From NCBI GenBank assembly GCA_937996605.1, contig CALKVB010000507.1:1-5481 (forward strand): a stretch of DNA of 5,481 nt. The letters run 5' to 3'. The notes under the pieces were generated by a model. It worked only from the letters and a program-made list of their open reading frames with translations, was not told where the DNA came from and did no database searches. Source of the stretch: an uncultured Oxalobacteraceae bacterium. GTDB taxonomy: Bacteria > Pseudomonadota > Gammaproteobacteria > Burkholderiales > Burkholderiaceae_D. Within the stretch, counting starts at the first letter, position 1. Each line of letters opens with the position of its first letter. Position numbers and translations under genes: made by a program. Below, piece by piece: positions 1-5,481 of the stretch.

Positions 1-1016
1 GGCCGATTGATCAATTGATTGGTGTTTGGAAGCAGTGGAGCTCTGTTAAGAGTTCATATTTGCGCTTGGTTGAACTGCTCTCGAATAATCCAGAGCGCAA
101 AGAAGGCATGGAGTTACCTAAACCATTAGGGCACGTATCGGTAGAAAATGTAGTTGCCGCACCTCCTGGCGCGCCAGTTGCGGTTTTAAAGGGCGTTAGT
201 TTTGGATTAGTTCCTGGCGATGTTCTTGGAATTATTGGTCCTTCAGGTTCAGGTAAATCAACTCTTGCTCGCTTGTTAGTTGGCATCTGGCCTGCAGCGA
301 ACGGTAAAGTCAGACTTGACGGCGCAGATATCTATCAATGGAACAAGGATCAGTTGGGGCCTTATATTGGATATTTGCCGCAAGATGTAGAGCTTTTCGG
401 AGGAACGGTCGCGGAGAACATCGCACGATTTGGCGAAATTGATTCTGAAAAAGTAATCTTAGCGGCGAAGCGTGCCGGTGTGCACGACATGATTTTGCAT
501 TTCCCCAAGGGTTACGACACCGTTCTCGGTGATGGTGGAGCTGGATTATCAGGCGGTCAAAAGCAAAGGATCGGTTTGGCACGCGCCATGTATGATGATC
601 CATCTTTCTTAGTGTTGGATGAACCGAATTCAAATCTTGATGACGTTGGTGAGCAAGCATTACTTGCAGCGATTCAAGATTTACGTCAGAGAGGCAAGAC
701 TATTGTCATCATCACCCATCGTCAGGCTGCCCTGGCAGTCACATCAAAGCTTTTATTAATTCGTGATGGGACAGTGAATGCGTTTGGTCCTCGTGATCAA
801 GTGTTGCAGGCTCTCGCGCAGGCGCAACAACAAGCGCAACAGCAAGCCCAACAACAATTGCTCGCGAAAACAGGGCAAACCGAATCCTCTCAGTCGCAGC
901 CTGCCCAAGCTAATTCGGGGGGCACGGTTAGCGGAGATCAAGTAAAACAAACAAATCAACAAGGCACGGAAACTGCGCCGAATGATGGCAAGCAACAAAA
1001 TGGTGACTCAAAATGA
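1..1016 (+). CDS. Type I secretion ABC transporter ATPase, PrtD family (5' partial)
   Basis: This is the C-terminal part of the inner-membrane ATPase that recognises a secreted protein and drives its export by ATP hydrolysis. The frame is open to the window edge (first full codon at 3), so the true start and the transmembrane domain lie outside. Counting from the TTG at 15 as residue 1, the nucleotide-binding domain is complete: Walker A GPSGSGKST (75-83), Q-loop YLPQDVELF (120-128), ABC signature LSGGQKQR (178-185), Walker B FLVLDEP (198-204), D-loop SNLD (206-209) and switch His235 in VIITHR. The EPNSNLD wording and the linker before Walker A are typical of PrtD-type exporters rather than HlyB or C39-peptidase exporters. 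After residue 267 comes an unusual tail of 66 residues, 20 of them Gln. The stop overlaps the next start as ATGA. Family call is firm; cargo is unknown. Confidence 0.95.
   Translation, partial: PIDQLIGVWKQWSSVKSSYLRLVELLSNNPERKEGMELPKPLGHVSVENVVAAPPGAPVAVLKGVSFGLVPGDVLGIIGPSGSGKSTLARLLVGIWPAANGKVRLDGADIYQWNKDQLGPYIGYLPQDVELFGGTVAENIARFGEIDSEKVILAAKRAGVHDMILHFPKGYDTVLGDGGAGLSGGQKQRIGLARAMYDDPSFLVLDEPNSNLDDVGEQALLAAIQDLRQRGKTIVIITHRQAALAVTSKLLLIRDGTVNAFGPRDQVLQALAQAQQQAQQQAQQQLLAKTGQTESSQSQPAQANSGGTVSGDQVKQTNQQGTETAPNDGKQQNGDSK
822..857 (+). repeat. Three 12-bp tandem repeats encoding (Ala-Gln-Gln-Gln)x3
   Basis: Three consecutive 12-base units, GCGCAACAACAA, GCGCAACAGCAA and GCCCAACAACAA, lie in frame in the 3' part of the ATPase gene. 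Each encodes AQQQ. The units differ only at synonymous third positions, so copy number could vary without breaking the frame. They begin the Gln-rich tail that follows the ATPase domain. Confidence 0.85.
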
Positions 1017-2368
1017 ATAATTTAGTGAAATTGAGACAAGATGTGTCAGATGTTGTGCCACACGAGAGTAAAGAGCAAAGATTGCAGATCGATGCAAAAC
1101 CGTATGCTCGTATGGGGTGGATGGTAGTGATTTTCGGTGTGCTAGGGTTTCTTATCTGGGCAAGTTTTGCTCCACTAGATCAAGGTGTTCCGCTCGCTGG
1201 TAATGTTGCAGTGGCGTCCAATCGTAAGGCGGTGCAGCATCAAACAGGCGGTACTGTTGATGAAATTCTTGCGCGAGATGGTGATCATGTAAAGGCAGGC
1301 CAGGTTTTGGTACGCATGAACAGTGTGCAAGCAAAATCAGCATTAGAGACTGCGCGTGCCCAGTTCTTTTCGGCTAAAGCAACTGAAGCAAGGTTGTTGG
1401 CTGAGAGAGCTAATGCATCGACAATCGTTTTTCCTGAGATTTTGAAATCACAGAAAGGTGATCCTCGAGTTGAAACTTATCTATTAACACAGACACAAAT
1501 TTTTTCTGCAAGAAAGCTCGCATTGCAGAGTGATCTCGGAGTTACTGATGAGACGATTGGTGGCCTCAAGTTGCAACTGTCTGGCATGGAGGAATCCATG
1601 ACGAGTAAGAAGCAACAACTCACTTTGCTTAAAGAACAGTTGGAAAGCATGCGTGATTTAGCGAAAGACGGTTTCGTTGCAAGAAATCGACTGATCGACG
1701 TTGAGAGAACTTACTCTCAGTTGACTTCATCGATTGCTGAAGACCTCGGCAACATTGGGCGCATGAAGCGTCAATTATCTGAGTTGGAGTTACGAAAAAA
1801 CTTACGTCAGCAGGAATATCAGAAAGAAGTTAGAACGATCTTATCTGATGTCCAAAAAGAGTGTGAAGCATTGCAAAGTAGAATCATTGCCTTAGAGTAT
1901 GACTATAAGAACGTCGAAGTAAAGGCCCCTACCGATGGCACAGTTGTTAGTTCGAGTGTATTTACTCTTGGAGCAGTTGTGCCTGGTGGATTTAAGCTGA
2001 TGGAGATAGTCCCAGATGCAGATGCATTAATCGTTGAGGGACAACTACCTGTCAATCTGATCGATAAGGTTCATAAGGATTTGCCAGTTGAGCTGATTTT
2101 TTCCGCATTTAATTCCGCCAAGACACCGCACATTCCAGGGCGAGTCATTCAAGTTTCTGCTGATAGGACGGTTGATGAGCGTACTGGCGTCGCTTTTTAT
2201 CGCGTGCGAGCTGAGGTTACGCCCGAAGGTGTCAAGAAGCTTGGTGAGCTTCAGATTCGAGCCGGTATGCCAGTAGAAATGGTTGTGAAAACAGGTGAAC
2301 GCACAATGATGAACTACCTTTTGAAACCAATTTTGAATCGCTCGGCAACGGCACTCAAAGAGGAATGA
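1013..2368 (+). CDS. Type I secretion membrane fusion (periplasmic adaptor) protein, HlyD/PrtE family
   Basis: This adaptor is anchored in the inner membrane and links the ABC ATPase to the TolC-like outer membrane channel. It has 451 residues, a normal length for the family. In order it shows a short polar cytoplasmic N-terminus (1-33), one membrane span (about 34-53, MGWMVVIFGVLGFLIWASF), a first lipoyl-like half (about 72-105), a long heptad-rich helical hairpin (about 105-295), the second lipoyl half with VKAPTDGTVV (303-312), and a beta-barrel region ending in AGMPVEMVVKTGERTMMNYL (417-436). That last motif is typical of PrtE-type type I fusion proteins and sets it apart from RND-pump adaptors. 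The start ATG at 1013 overlaps the ATPase stop (ATGA). A GGTGA at 1002-1006, six bases upstream, can pair with 16S rRNA, so translational coupling is likely. No missing domain or frameshift is seen. Confidence 0.95.
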   Translation: MNNLVKLRQDVSDVVPHESKEQRLQIDAKPYARMGWMVVIFGVLGFLIWASFAPLDQGVPLAGNVAVASNRKAVQHQTGGTVDEILARDGDHVKAGQVLVRMNSVQAKSALETARAQFFSAKATEARLLAERANASTIVFPEILKSQKGDPRVETYLLTQTQIFSARKLALQSDLGVTDETIGGLKLQLSGMEESMTSKKQQLTLLKEQLESMRDLAKDGFVARNRLIDVERTYSQLTSSIAEDLGNIGRMKRQLSELELRKNLRQQEYQKEVRTILSDVQKECEALQSRIIALEYDYKNVEVKAPTDGTVVSSSVFTLGAVVPGGFKLMEIVPDADALIVEGQLPVNLIDKVHKDLPVELIFSAFNSAKTPHIPGRVIQVSADRTVDERTGVAFYRVRAEVTPEGVKKLGELQIRAGMPVEMVVKTGERTMMNYLLKPILNRSATALKEE

Positions 2369-2370
2369 GG
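2367..2370 (+). promoter_or_regulatory. Ribosome binding site deciding the TolC-like gene start
   Basis: GAGG lies six bases before the ATG at 2377 and overlaps the stop codon of the fusion-protein gene. The alternative in-frame ATG at 2365 has its purine-rich AGAGGA directly abutting it, with no spacer, which is a poor arrangement. The site therefore favours the 2377 start and lets ribosomes ending on the upstream gene re-initiate a few bases later. Confidence 0.65.
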
Positions 2371-2376
2371 TTCAAC

Positions 2377-3717
2377 ATGAAAAAATGCAATGCGGCGATT
2401 TTAATTGGTTTGGCGATCAATTGTCTTGGCACTGATTCGGCTTTTGCGATTAGCCCGATTGATGCGTACAAGGCTGCCCTACAGAACGATCCAAATTTTC
2501 GTGTGGCGAAGGCAGAGCGCGATTCGGGAAAGCAATTTGAGGTAATTGGGCGTTCAACTTTGCTACCTCAAGCTCAGTATTCTTTCTCGAAAACAAAGAA
2601 TCTTGGTGAAATGGTCTCGCCAGATTTTTCTGGAAAACTTAAGCTTTCAGATTTAGAGTATCCTAGCAGTAATAAGAATATCACTGTAAGGCAGCCACTT
2701 TTTAATTTGGACTCATATGCCCGTTTTGAGCAAGGAAGAGCGCAAACGAAATATAGTGATGCTCAATTTGATGCGCGATCTTTAGATCTGATGGTACGTT
2801 TAATGGCAGCATATGTTGAAGTTAAATTCGCTGAAGATCAAGTTCGATTGTATGCTGCTCAGCGTGATGCGTATGCTGAGCAGATGCGATTAAACAGTCG
2901 TACCTTTGAAAAAGGAGAAGGTACCAAAACGGATATGCTGGAAACTCAATCAAAGCTTGATGTTGCTGACGCTATGCTTTTAGAGGCGCAAGACAATCTT
3001 CTGAACGCGAGAAATACGTTATCAAGTATTGTTGGCTCTGATGTTGGGCAGCTCGATTCAATGAAGCAAAATATATCCTTCAAGGGTTTGGTTGACGGCG
3101 ATTTCGCAAGCTGGCAAAAATTAATGGAGCAGAATAATCCAGAGTTGAAGGCCGCTCAGTTGGCGGTAGAAATTGCTGAGAAAGAAATTGCTAAGGCAAG
3201 GGCTGGCCACGCACCACGTATTGATTTAAACGCTTCATACAATCATGGAAGATCGGAAACCGTTAATACTCAAAAACAAGACATAAATATGAGGTCAGTG
3301 GCGGTCCAATTAGTGATTCCAATTTATAGTGGTGGTTATGTTTCAGCAGTTTCGCGTCAATCTGTAGCGCAGAAAGAAAAGGCAATCGCGGAGTTGGATA
3401 ATGTTCGAAATAAATTGACAGTTGAGCTTCGGAAAAACTTCAACGCGATACATACCGGTGAAGTGAAGTTGATGGCGATGCAAAACTCGGTGAAGTCCGC
3501 TGAGGCTCTAGTGGAAGCCACAAGCCAAAGCATAAAGGCGGGTGTGCGAATAAACTTAGATTATTTAAATGCTCAGCAACAGTTAGTTGTCGCCAAGAAA
3601 GATTTGGCACAGACTGAATATAATCTTCTACTTTCTTATTTGAAGCTAAAAGTAGGAGCAGGAGTTGCAAGTTTTGAAGATATGCAAACCGTATCATGTT
3701 TTTTTGTAAATAATTAG
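2377..3717 (+). CDS. TolC-family outer membrane channel protein of the type I secretion system
   Basis: This is the outer membrane channel of the exporter, expected to act as a trimeric beta-barrel with a periplasmic helical tunnel. The chosen start gives 446 residues. Residues 1-24 form a signal peptide: MKK, a hydrophobic core AAILIGLAI, and a probable cut after SAFA. The mature protein has two related halves, as in TolC. Repeat one runs from about 26 (PIDAYKAALQNDPNF, then LLPQ near 63-66, RQPLFN near 105-110, and GTKTDMLETQSKLDVADA near 182-199). Repeat two starts near 254 (NPELKAAQLAVEIAEKEIAKA, VIPIYSGG near 313-320, and INLDYLNAQQQLVVAKKDLA near 392-411). The helix-end segments TDMLETQSKLDVA and LDYLNAQQQLVVA correspond between halves. 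The ATG at 2377 is preferred over the ATG at 2365 because GAGG at 2367-2370 sits six bases before it and it begins a clean signal peptide. It is last in the operon and is followed by a strong terminator. Confidence 0.93.
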   Translation: MKKCNAAILIGLAINCLGTDSAFAISPIDAYKAALQNDPNFRVAKAERDSGKQFEVIGRSTLLPQAQYSFSKTKNLGEMVSPDFSGKLKLSDLEYPSSNKNITVRQPLFNLDSYARFEQGRAQTKYSDAQFDARSLDLMVRLMAAYVEVKFAEDQVRLYAAQRDAYAEQMRLNSRTFEKGEGTKTDMLETQSKLDVADAMLLEAQDNLLNARNTLSSIVGSDVGQLDSMKQNISFKGLVDGDFASWQKLMEQNNPELKAAQLAVEIAEKEIAKARAGHAPRIDLNASYNHGRSETVNTQKQDINMRSVAVQLVIPIYSGGYVSAVSRQSVAQKEKAIAELDNVRNKLTVELRKNFNAIHTGEVKLMAMQNSVKSAEALVEATSQSIKAGVRINLDYLNAQQQLVVAKKDLAQTEYNLLLSYLKLKVGAGVASFEDMQTVSCFFVNN

Positions 3718-3806
3718 CAGATACTAGCTTTTAACTAAGGTTGATGAGTTGTCTCATGCAGCGCTGATGCGATAAACATTAACTTTAGCTATTAAGAAAA
3801 AGACTG

Positions 3807-3845
3807 TGGTCATGGCTTACGTCGATAAGCCATGACCATTTTTTT
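3807..3845 (+). terminator. Strong intrinsic terminator of the secretion operon, probably bidirectional
   Basis: The left arm TGGTCATGGCTTA (3807-3819) and right arm TAAGCCATGACCA (3826-3838) pair perfectly over 13 bp, with a 6-base loop CGTCGA. Seven T residues follow (3839-3845), the standard layout for factor-independent termination of the + strand operon. On the - strand, the same hairpin is followed after a few bases by a run of five T (complement of 3797-3801), so it can plausibly also terminate gatB transcripts arriving from the right. It sits between the convergent stops at 3717 and 3856. Confidence 0.92.
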
Positions 3846-3866
3846 AGTTCGATATTTAGTTCGATA
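3843..3866. repeat. Perfect 12-bp tandem duplication over the gatB stop codon
   Basis: TTTAGTTCGATA occurs twice head to tail (3843-3854 and 3855-3866). Read on the - strand, gatB ends TCG AAC TAA and the second copy adds ATA TCG AAC TAA in the same frame, giving a back-up stop 12 bases later. The outer copy also supplies three of the T bases of the neighbouring terminator. It looks like a small slippage or duplication event. Confidence 0.85.
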
Positions 3867-5337
3867 ATTTCTTCTTCAGTAACTCATTCACCTGCGCAGG
3901 ATTCCCTTTTCCTTTAGTTGCTTTCATTGCTTGTCCAACCAAGGCGTTGAATGCTTTTTCATTGCCGGCGCGATAGGCATCTACTGATTGCTGGTTGGCG
4001 GCCATTACTTCATCGATAATTTTTTCGAGTGCACCGACGTCTGAGATTTGTTTTAAGCCTTTAGCTTCGATCACGGTGTCTGCTAAATTATCTTCTGCGC
4101 CTGGCGCTTGCCACATCGCTGCGAATACTTCTTTAGCGATCTTGTTGGAGATGGTGCCGTCGGTGATGCGCTGAAGGAGTATTGCAAGTTGTGCTGCTGT
4201 GACTGGTATTTGCGCGATCTCGATGCTCTCGCGGTTGAGTGCGGAAGAAATATCGCCCATTAACCAATTGGCGATTTGTTTTGCTTGCGCCGCTTGTATT
4301 GCGTTGTCGCCTGCTGGGCTAGCCGCGAGTGCCGCTTCAAAATACGCTGCCATTGCTTTCGATTGTGTCACGATCATCGCGTCATAATCTGATAAACCAT
4401 ACTGCTCGGTAAAACGCGCGCGCATAGCGGTAGGTAATTCTGGCATGGTACTGCGCACTTGCTCTACCCATTCGCGACTGATGCGTAGTGGTGGCAAATC
4501 TGGATCTGGGAAGTAGCGATAATCTTGCGAATCTTCCTTGCTACGCATTGAGCGTGTTTCCTTACGATCTGGATCGTACAGGCGTGTTTCTTGCACCACC
4601 GTACCACACTCTTCAATCAACTCAATCTGACGGCGTACTTCAATATTAATCGCCTCTTCCAAGAAGCGGAAGGAGTTGAGATTTTTGATTTCGCAGCGCG
4701 TACCAAATTCTTTTTGTCCAACCGGGCGTACCGAGACGTTAGCATCGCAACGGAAAGAGCCTTCTTGCATATTGCCATCACAAATATCGAGCCAAACCAC
4801 GAGCGAGTGCAAAGCTTTGGCATATGCCACCGCCTCAGCAGCACTACGCATTACAGGTTCAGTGACGATTTCAAGTAGCGGTGTACCTGCGCGATTGAGA
4901 TCAATGCCGGTCATACCTTGATAATCTTCATGCAGCGACTTACCCGCATCCTCTTCCAAATGTGCACGCGTTAGTTCGATTACTTTTACTTCAGATTTGC
5001 CATCCTTTTCGACGACGCAGGTAACACTGCCGCCTTGCACTACAGGGATTTCAAACTGGCTGATTTGATAGCCTTTAGGGAGATCAGGGTAGAAGTAATT
5101 TTTGCGTGCGAAAATCGATTCGGGTGCAATGCGTGCGCCAACGGCTAATCCAAATTGAATCGCTTTTTCAACGGCACCCTTGTTCATGACCGGTAAAACA
5201 CCGGGCAAGGCCAAGTCGACTGGACTGGCTTGTGTATTCGGCTCGGCGCCAAATTGAATCGATGAGCCACTAAAAATTTTTGAGTTTGTTTTGAGTTGGG
5301 CGTGAGTCTCAAAACCAATTACGACTTCCCATTGCAT
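3856..5337 (-). CDS. gatB: Aspartyl/glutamyl-tRNA(Asn/Gln) amidotransferase subunit B
   Basis: GatB is the subunit of GatCAB that binds mischarged Asp-tRNA(Asn) or Glu-tRNA(Gln), activates the acyl group with ATP and uses ammonia from GatA to form Asn-tRNA or Gln-tRNA in the cytoplasm. The 493-residue length is normal and the gene is intact. Landmarks are the N-terminal GFETHAQLKT (8-17), with Glu10 and His12 in the metal/ATP-site region of the family; RKNYFYPDLPKGYQISQF (78-95); HLEEDAGK (126-133); the GatB signature IDLNRAGTPLLEI (145-157); and DYRYFPDPDLPPL (272-284). A helical tRNA-binding tail of the YqeY type fills about 330-490 and ends with GKGNPAQVNELLKKKL. The ATG at 5337 is preceded by AAAGGA with a spacer of about seven bases. 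It converges with the secretion operon. An upstream reading frame ends 18 bases before it, so it is probably cotranscribed. Residue 9 is Phe, where Leu is commoner; this is unlikely to matter. Confidence 0.98.
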   Translation of the reverse strand: MQWEVVIGFETHAQLKTNSKIFSGSSIQFGAEPNTQASPVDLALPGVLPVMNKGAVEKAIQFGLAVGARIAPESIFARKNYFYPDLPKGYQISQFEIPVVQGGSVTCVVEKDGKSEVKVIELTRAHLEEDAGKSLHEDYQGMTGIDLNRAGTPLLEIVTEPVMRSAAEAVAYAKALHSLVVWLDICDGNMQEGSFRCDANVSVRPVGQKEFGTRCEIKNLNSFRFLEEAINIEVRRQIELIEECGTVVQETRLYDPDRKETRSMRSKEDSQDYRYFPDPDLPPLRISREWVEQVRSTMPELPTAMRARFTEQYGLSDYDAMIVTQSKAMAAYFEAALAASPAGDNAIQAAQAKQIANWLMGDISSALNRESIEIAQIPVTAAQLAILLQRITDGTISNKIAKEVFAAMWQAPGAEDNLADTVIEAKGLKQISDVGALEKIIDEVMAANQQSVDAYRAGNEKAFNALVGQAMKATKGKGNPAQVNELLKKKLSN

Positions 5338-5344
5338 ATTGCAT
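5331..5344. repeat. 7-bp tandem repeat at the gatB start codon
   Basis: ATTGCAT occurs twice in direct succession (5331-5337 and 5338-5344). Read on the - strand this is ATGCAAT ATGCAAT, so the duplication places a second ATG seven bases upstream of, and out of frame with, the gatB start. That upstream ATG directly abuts the AGGA of the Shine-Dalgarno, while the downstream one has normal spacing and opens the GatB frame. Confidence 0.8.
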
Positions 5345-5349
5345 TCCTT
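5345..5349 (-). promoter_or_regulatory. gatB: gatB ribosome binding site
   Basis: On the - strand AAGGA (within AAAAAGGA) lies seven bases upstream of the ATG at 5337. This is good spacing and supports that start over the out-of-frame ATG at 5344-5342, which has no spacer at all. Confidence 0.8.
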
Positions 5350-5355
5350 TTTGAA

Positions 5356-5481
5356 TCATCGTGATTCTGCTGAATTGTTCTCTTTACTTTTCTGCGTCGC
5401 CGATTCACCGGCCCTACGAATTCTTTTGATCTTCTTTTGCTCCCAGTTAAAGAGCGATTTCAGATCAAGCGCTTTATCAAG
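5356..5481 (-). CDS. C-terminal end of an unidentified protein upstream of gatB (5' partial)
   Basis: Reading in from the right edge, 41 codons are open and end in TGA (5358-5356); it is the only open - strand frame there. The peptide starts LDKALDLKSLFNWEQKKIKR and ends in a charged, Lys/Arg/Ser/Glu-rich tail (KSKENNSAESR), probably soluble and disordered at the end. It stops 18 bases before gatB, spacing that fits one operon and leaves no room for a separate promoter of normal layout. GatA commonly precedes GatB, but this tail does not resemble the GatA C-termini I know. I do not recognise the family, and the fragment is too short for a function. One + strand frame is also open across this stretch, but it lacks a convincing start, so the - strand reading is preferred. 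Confidence 0.55.
   Translation of the reverse strand, partial: LDKALDLKSLFNWEQKKIKRIRRAGESATQKSKENNSAESR

Noticed and set aside
11..998. Three - strand open frames opposite the ATPase gene
   Set aside because: The + strand frame carries every ABC ATPase motif. The antisense frames are Arg/Leu-rich peptides with no recognisable domain, as expected from reading a coding strand backwards.
2377..2424. Possible lipoprotein signal (Cys16 after LAIN) in the TolC-like protein
   Set aside because: The residue before the Cys is Asn, not Gly, Ala or Ser, so the lipobox is poor. The SAFA cut site further on fits an ordinary signal peptide.
3699..3705. T7 run near the end of the TolC-like gene as a frameshift or slippage site
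   Set aside because: Its frame ends 12 bases later and other frames appear to stop close by, so slippage would alter only a few C-terminal residues. No sign of a broken or recoded gene.
3744..3757. Small hairpin ATGAG-TTGT-CTCAT just after the TolC-like gene
   Set aside because: The stem is only 5 bp with no T-run, and a far stronger terminator lies about 50 bases further on. It is probably chance.
4199..4921. Several open frames of 60-95 codons inside gatB on both strands
   Set aside because: All overlap a well-conserved complete gatB. They have no family-like motifs or ribosome binding sites and are shadow frames.
5339..5481. Open + strand frame at the right edge, possibly a gene divergent from gatB
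   Set aside because: It has no convincing ribosome binding site or start, and it lies antisense to the - strand frame whose stop is well spaced for gatB. It is treated as a shadow.
1..5481. CRISPR arrays, tRNA or rRNA genes, insertion sequences, riboswitches, attachment sites
   Set aside because: Reading both strands showed no regularly spaced repeats, cloverleaf-like segments, transposase motifs or long terminal inverted repeats. The only long intergenic space is 138 bases and the terminator explains its main feature.

Overview
The window looks like a piece of a Gram-negative proteobacterial chromosome, most likely a betaproteobacterium of the order Burkholderiales. GatB and the PrtD-type ATPase read like members from that group, and the moderate to low GC would suit a genus such as Undibacterium or a relative. 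The genus is a guess from memory of protein style, not from a search.

Positions 1-3717 (+ strand) hold the end of a type I secretion operon in the usual order ABC transporter - membrane fusion protein - TolC-like outer membrane protein. The ABC gene enters from outside the window, so its transmembrane half and the operon promoter are missing. The three genes are packed tightly. The first junction is an ATGA overlap. The second has either an ATGA overlap or, as preferred here, a start 8 bases past the stop behind a good Shine-Dalgarno. Together the proteins would form one channel: the ATPase recognises cargo and powers export, the fusion protein spans the periplasm, and the TolC-like trimer opens through the outer membrane. 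No cargo gene lies downstream in this window; a cargo encoded upstream or elsewhere is expected.

Positions 3718-3855 are a short intergenic region between convergent genes. It holds a very strong hairpin terminator (13-bp perfect stem, 6-nt loop, T7), which probably serves both strands, and a 12-bp tandem duplication that runs over the gatB stop codon.

Positions 3856-5337 (- strand) hold a complete gatB, subunit B of the tRNA-dependent amidotransferase. Just upstream of it on the same strand (5356-5481) is the C-terminal end of another reading frame, 18 bases from gatB. It does not look like the end of GatA, which is the usual upstream neighbour.

Overall this is a well-understood gene set. 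I found no convincing evidence of a new biological system. The points worth a second look are the glutamine-rich tail on the secretion ATPase, the unidentified gene in the gatA position, and small tandem duplications at both ends of gatB.
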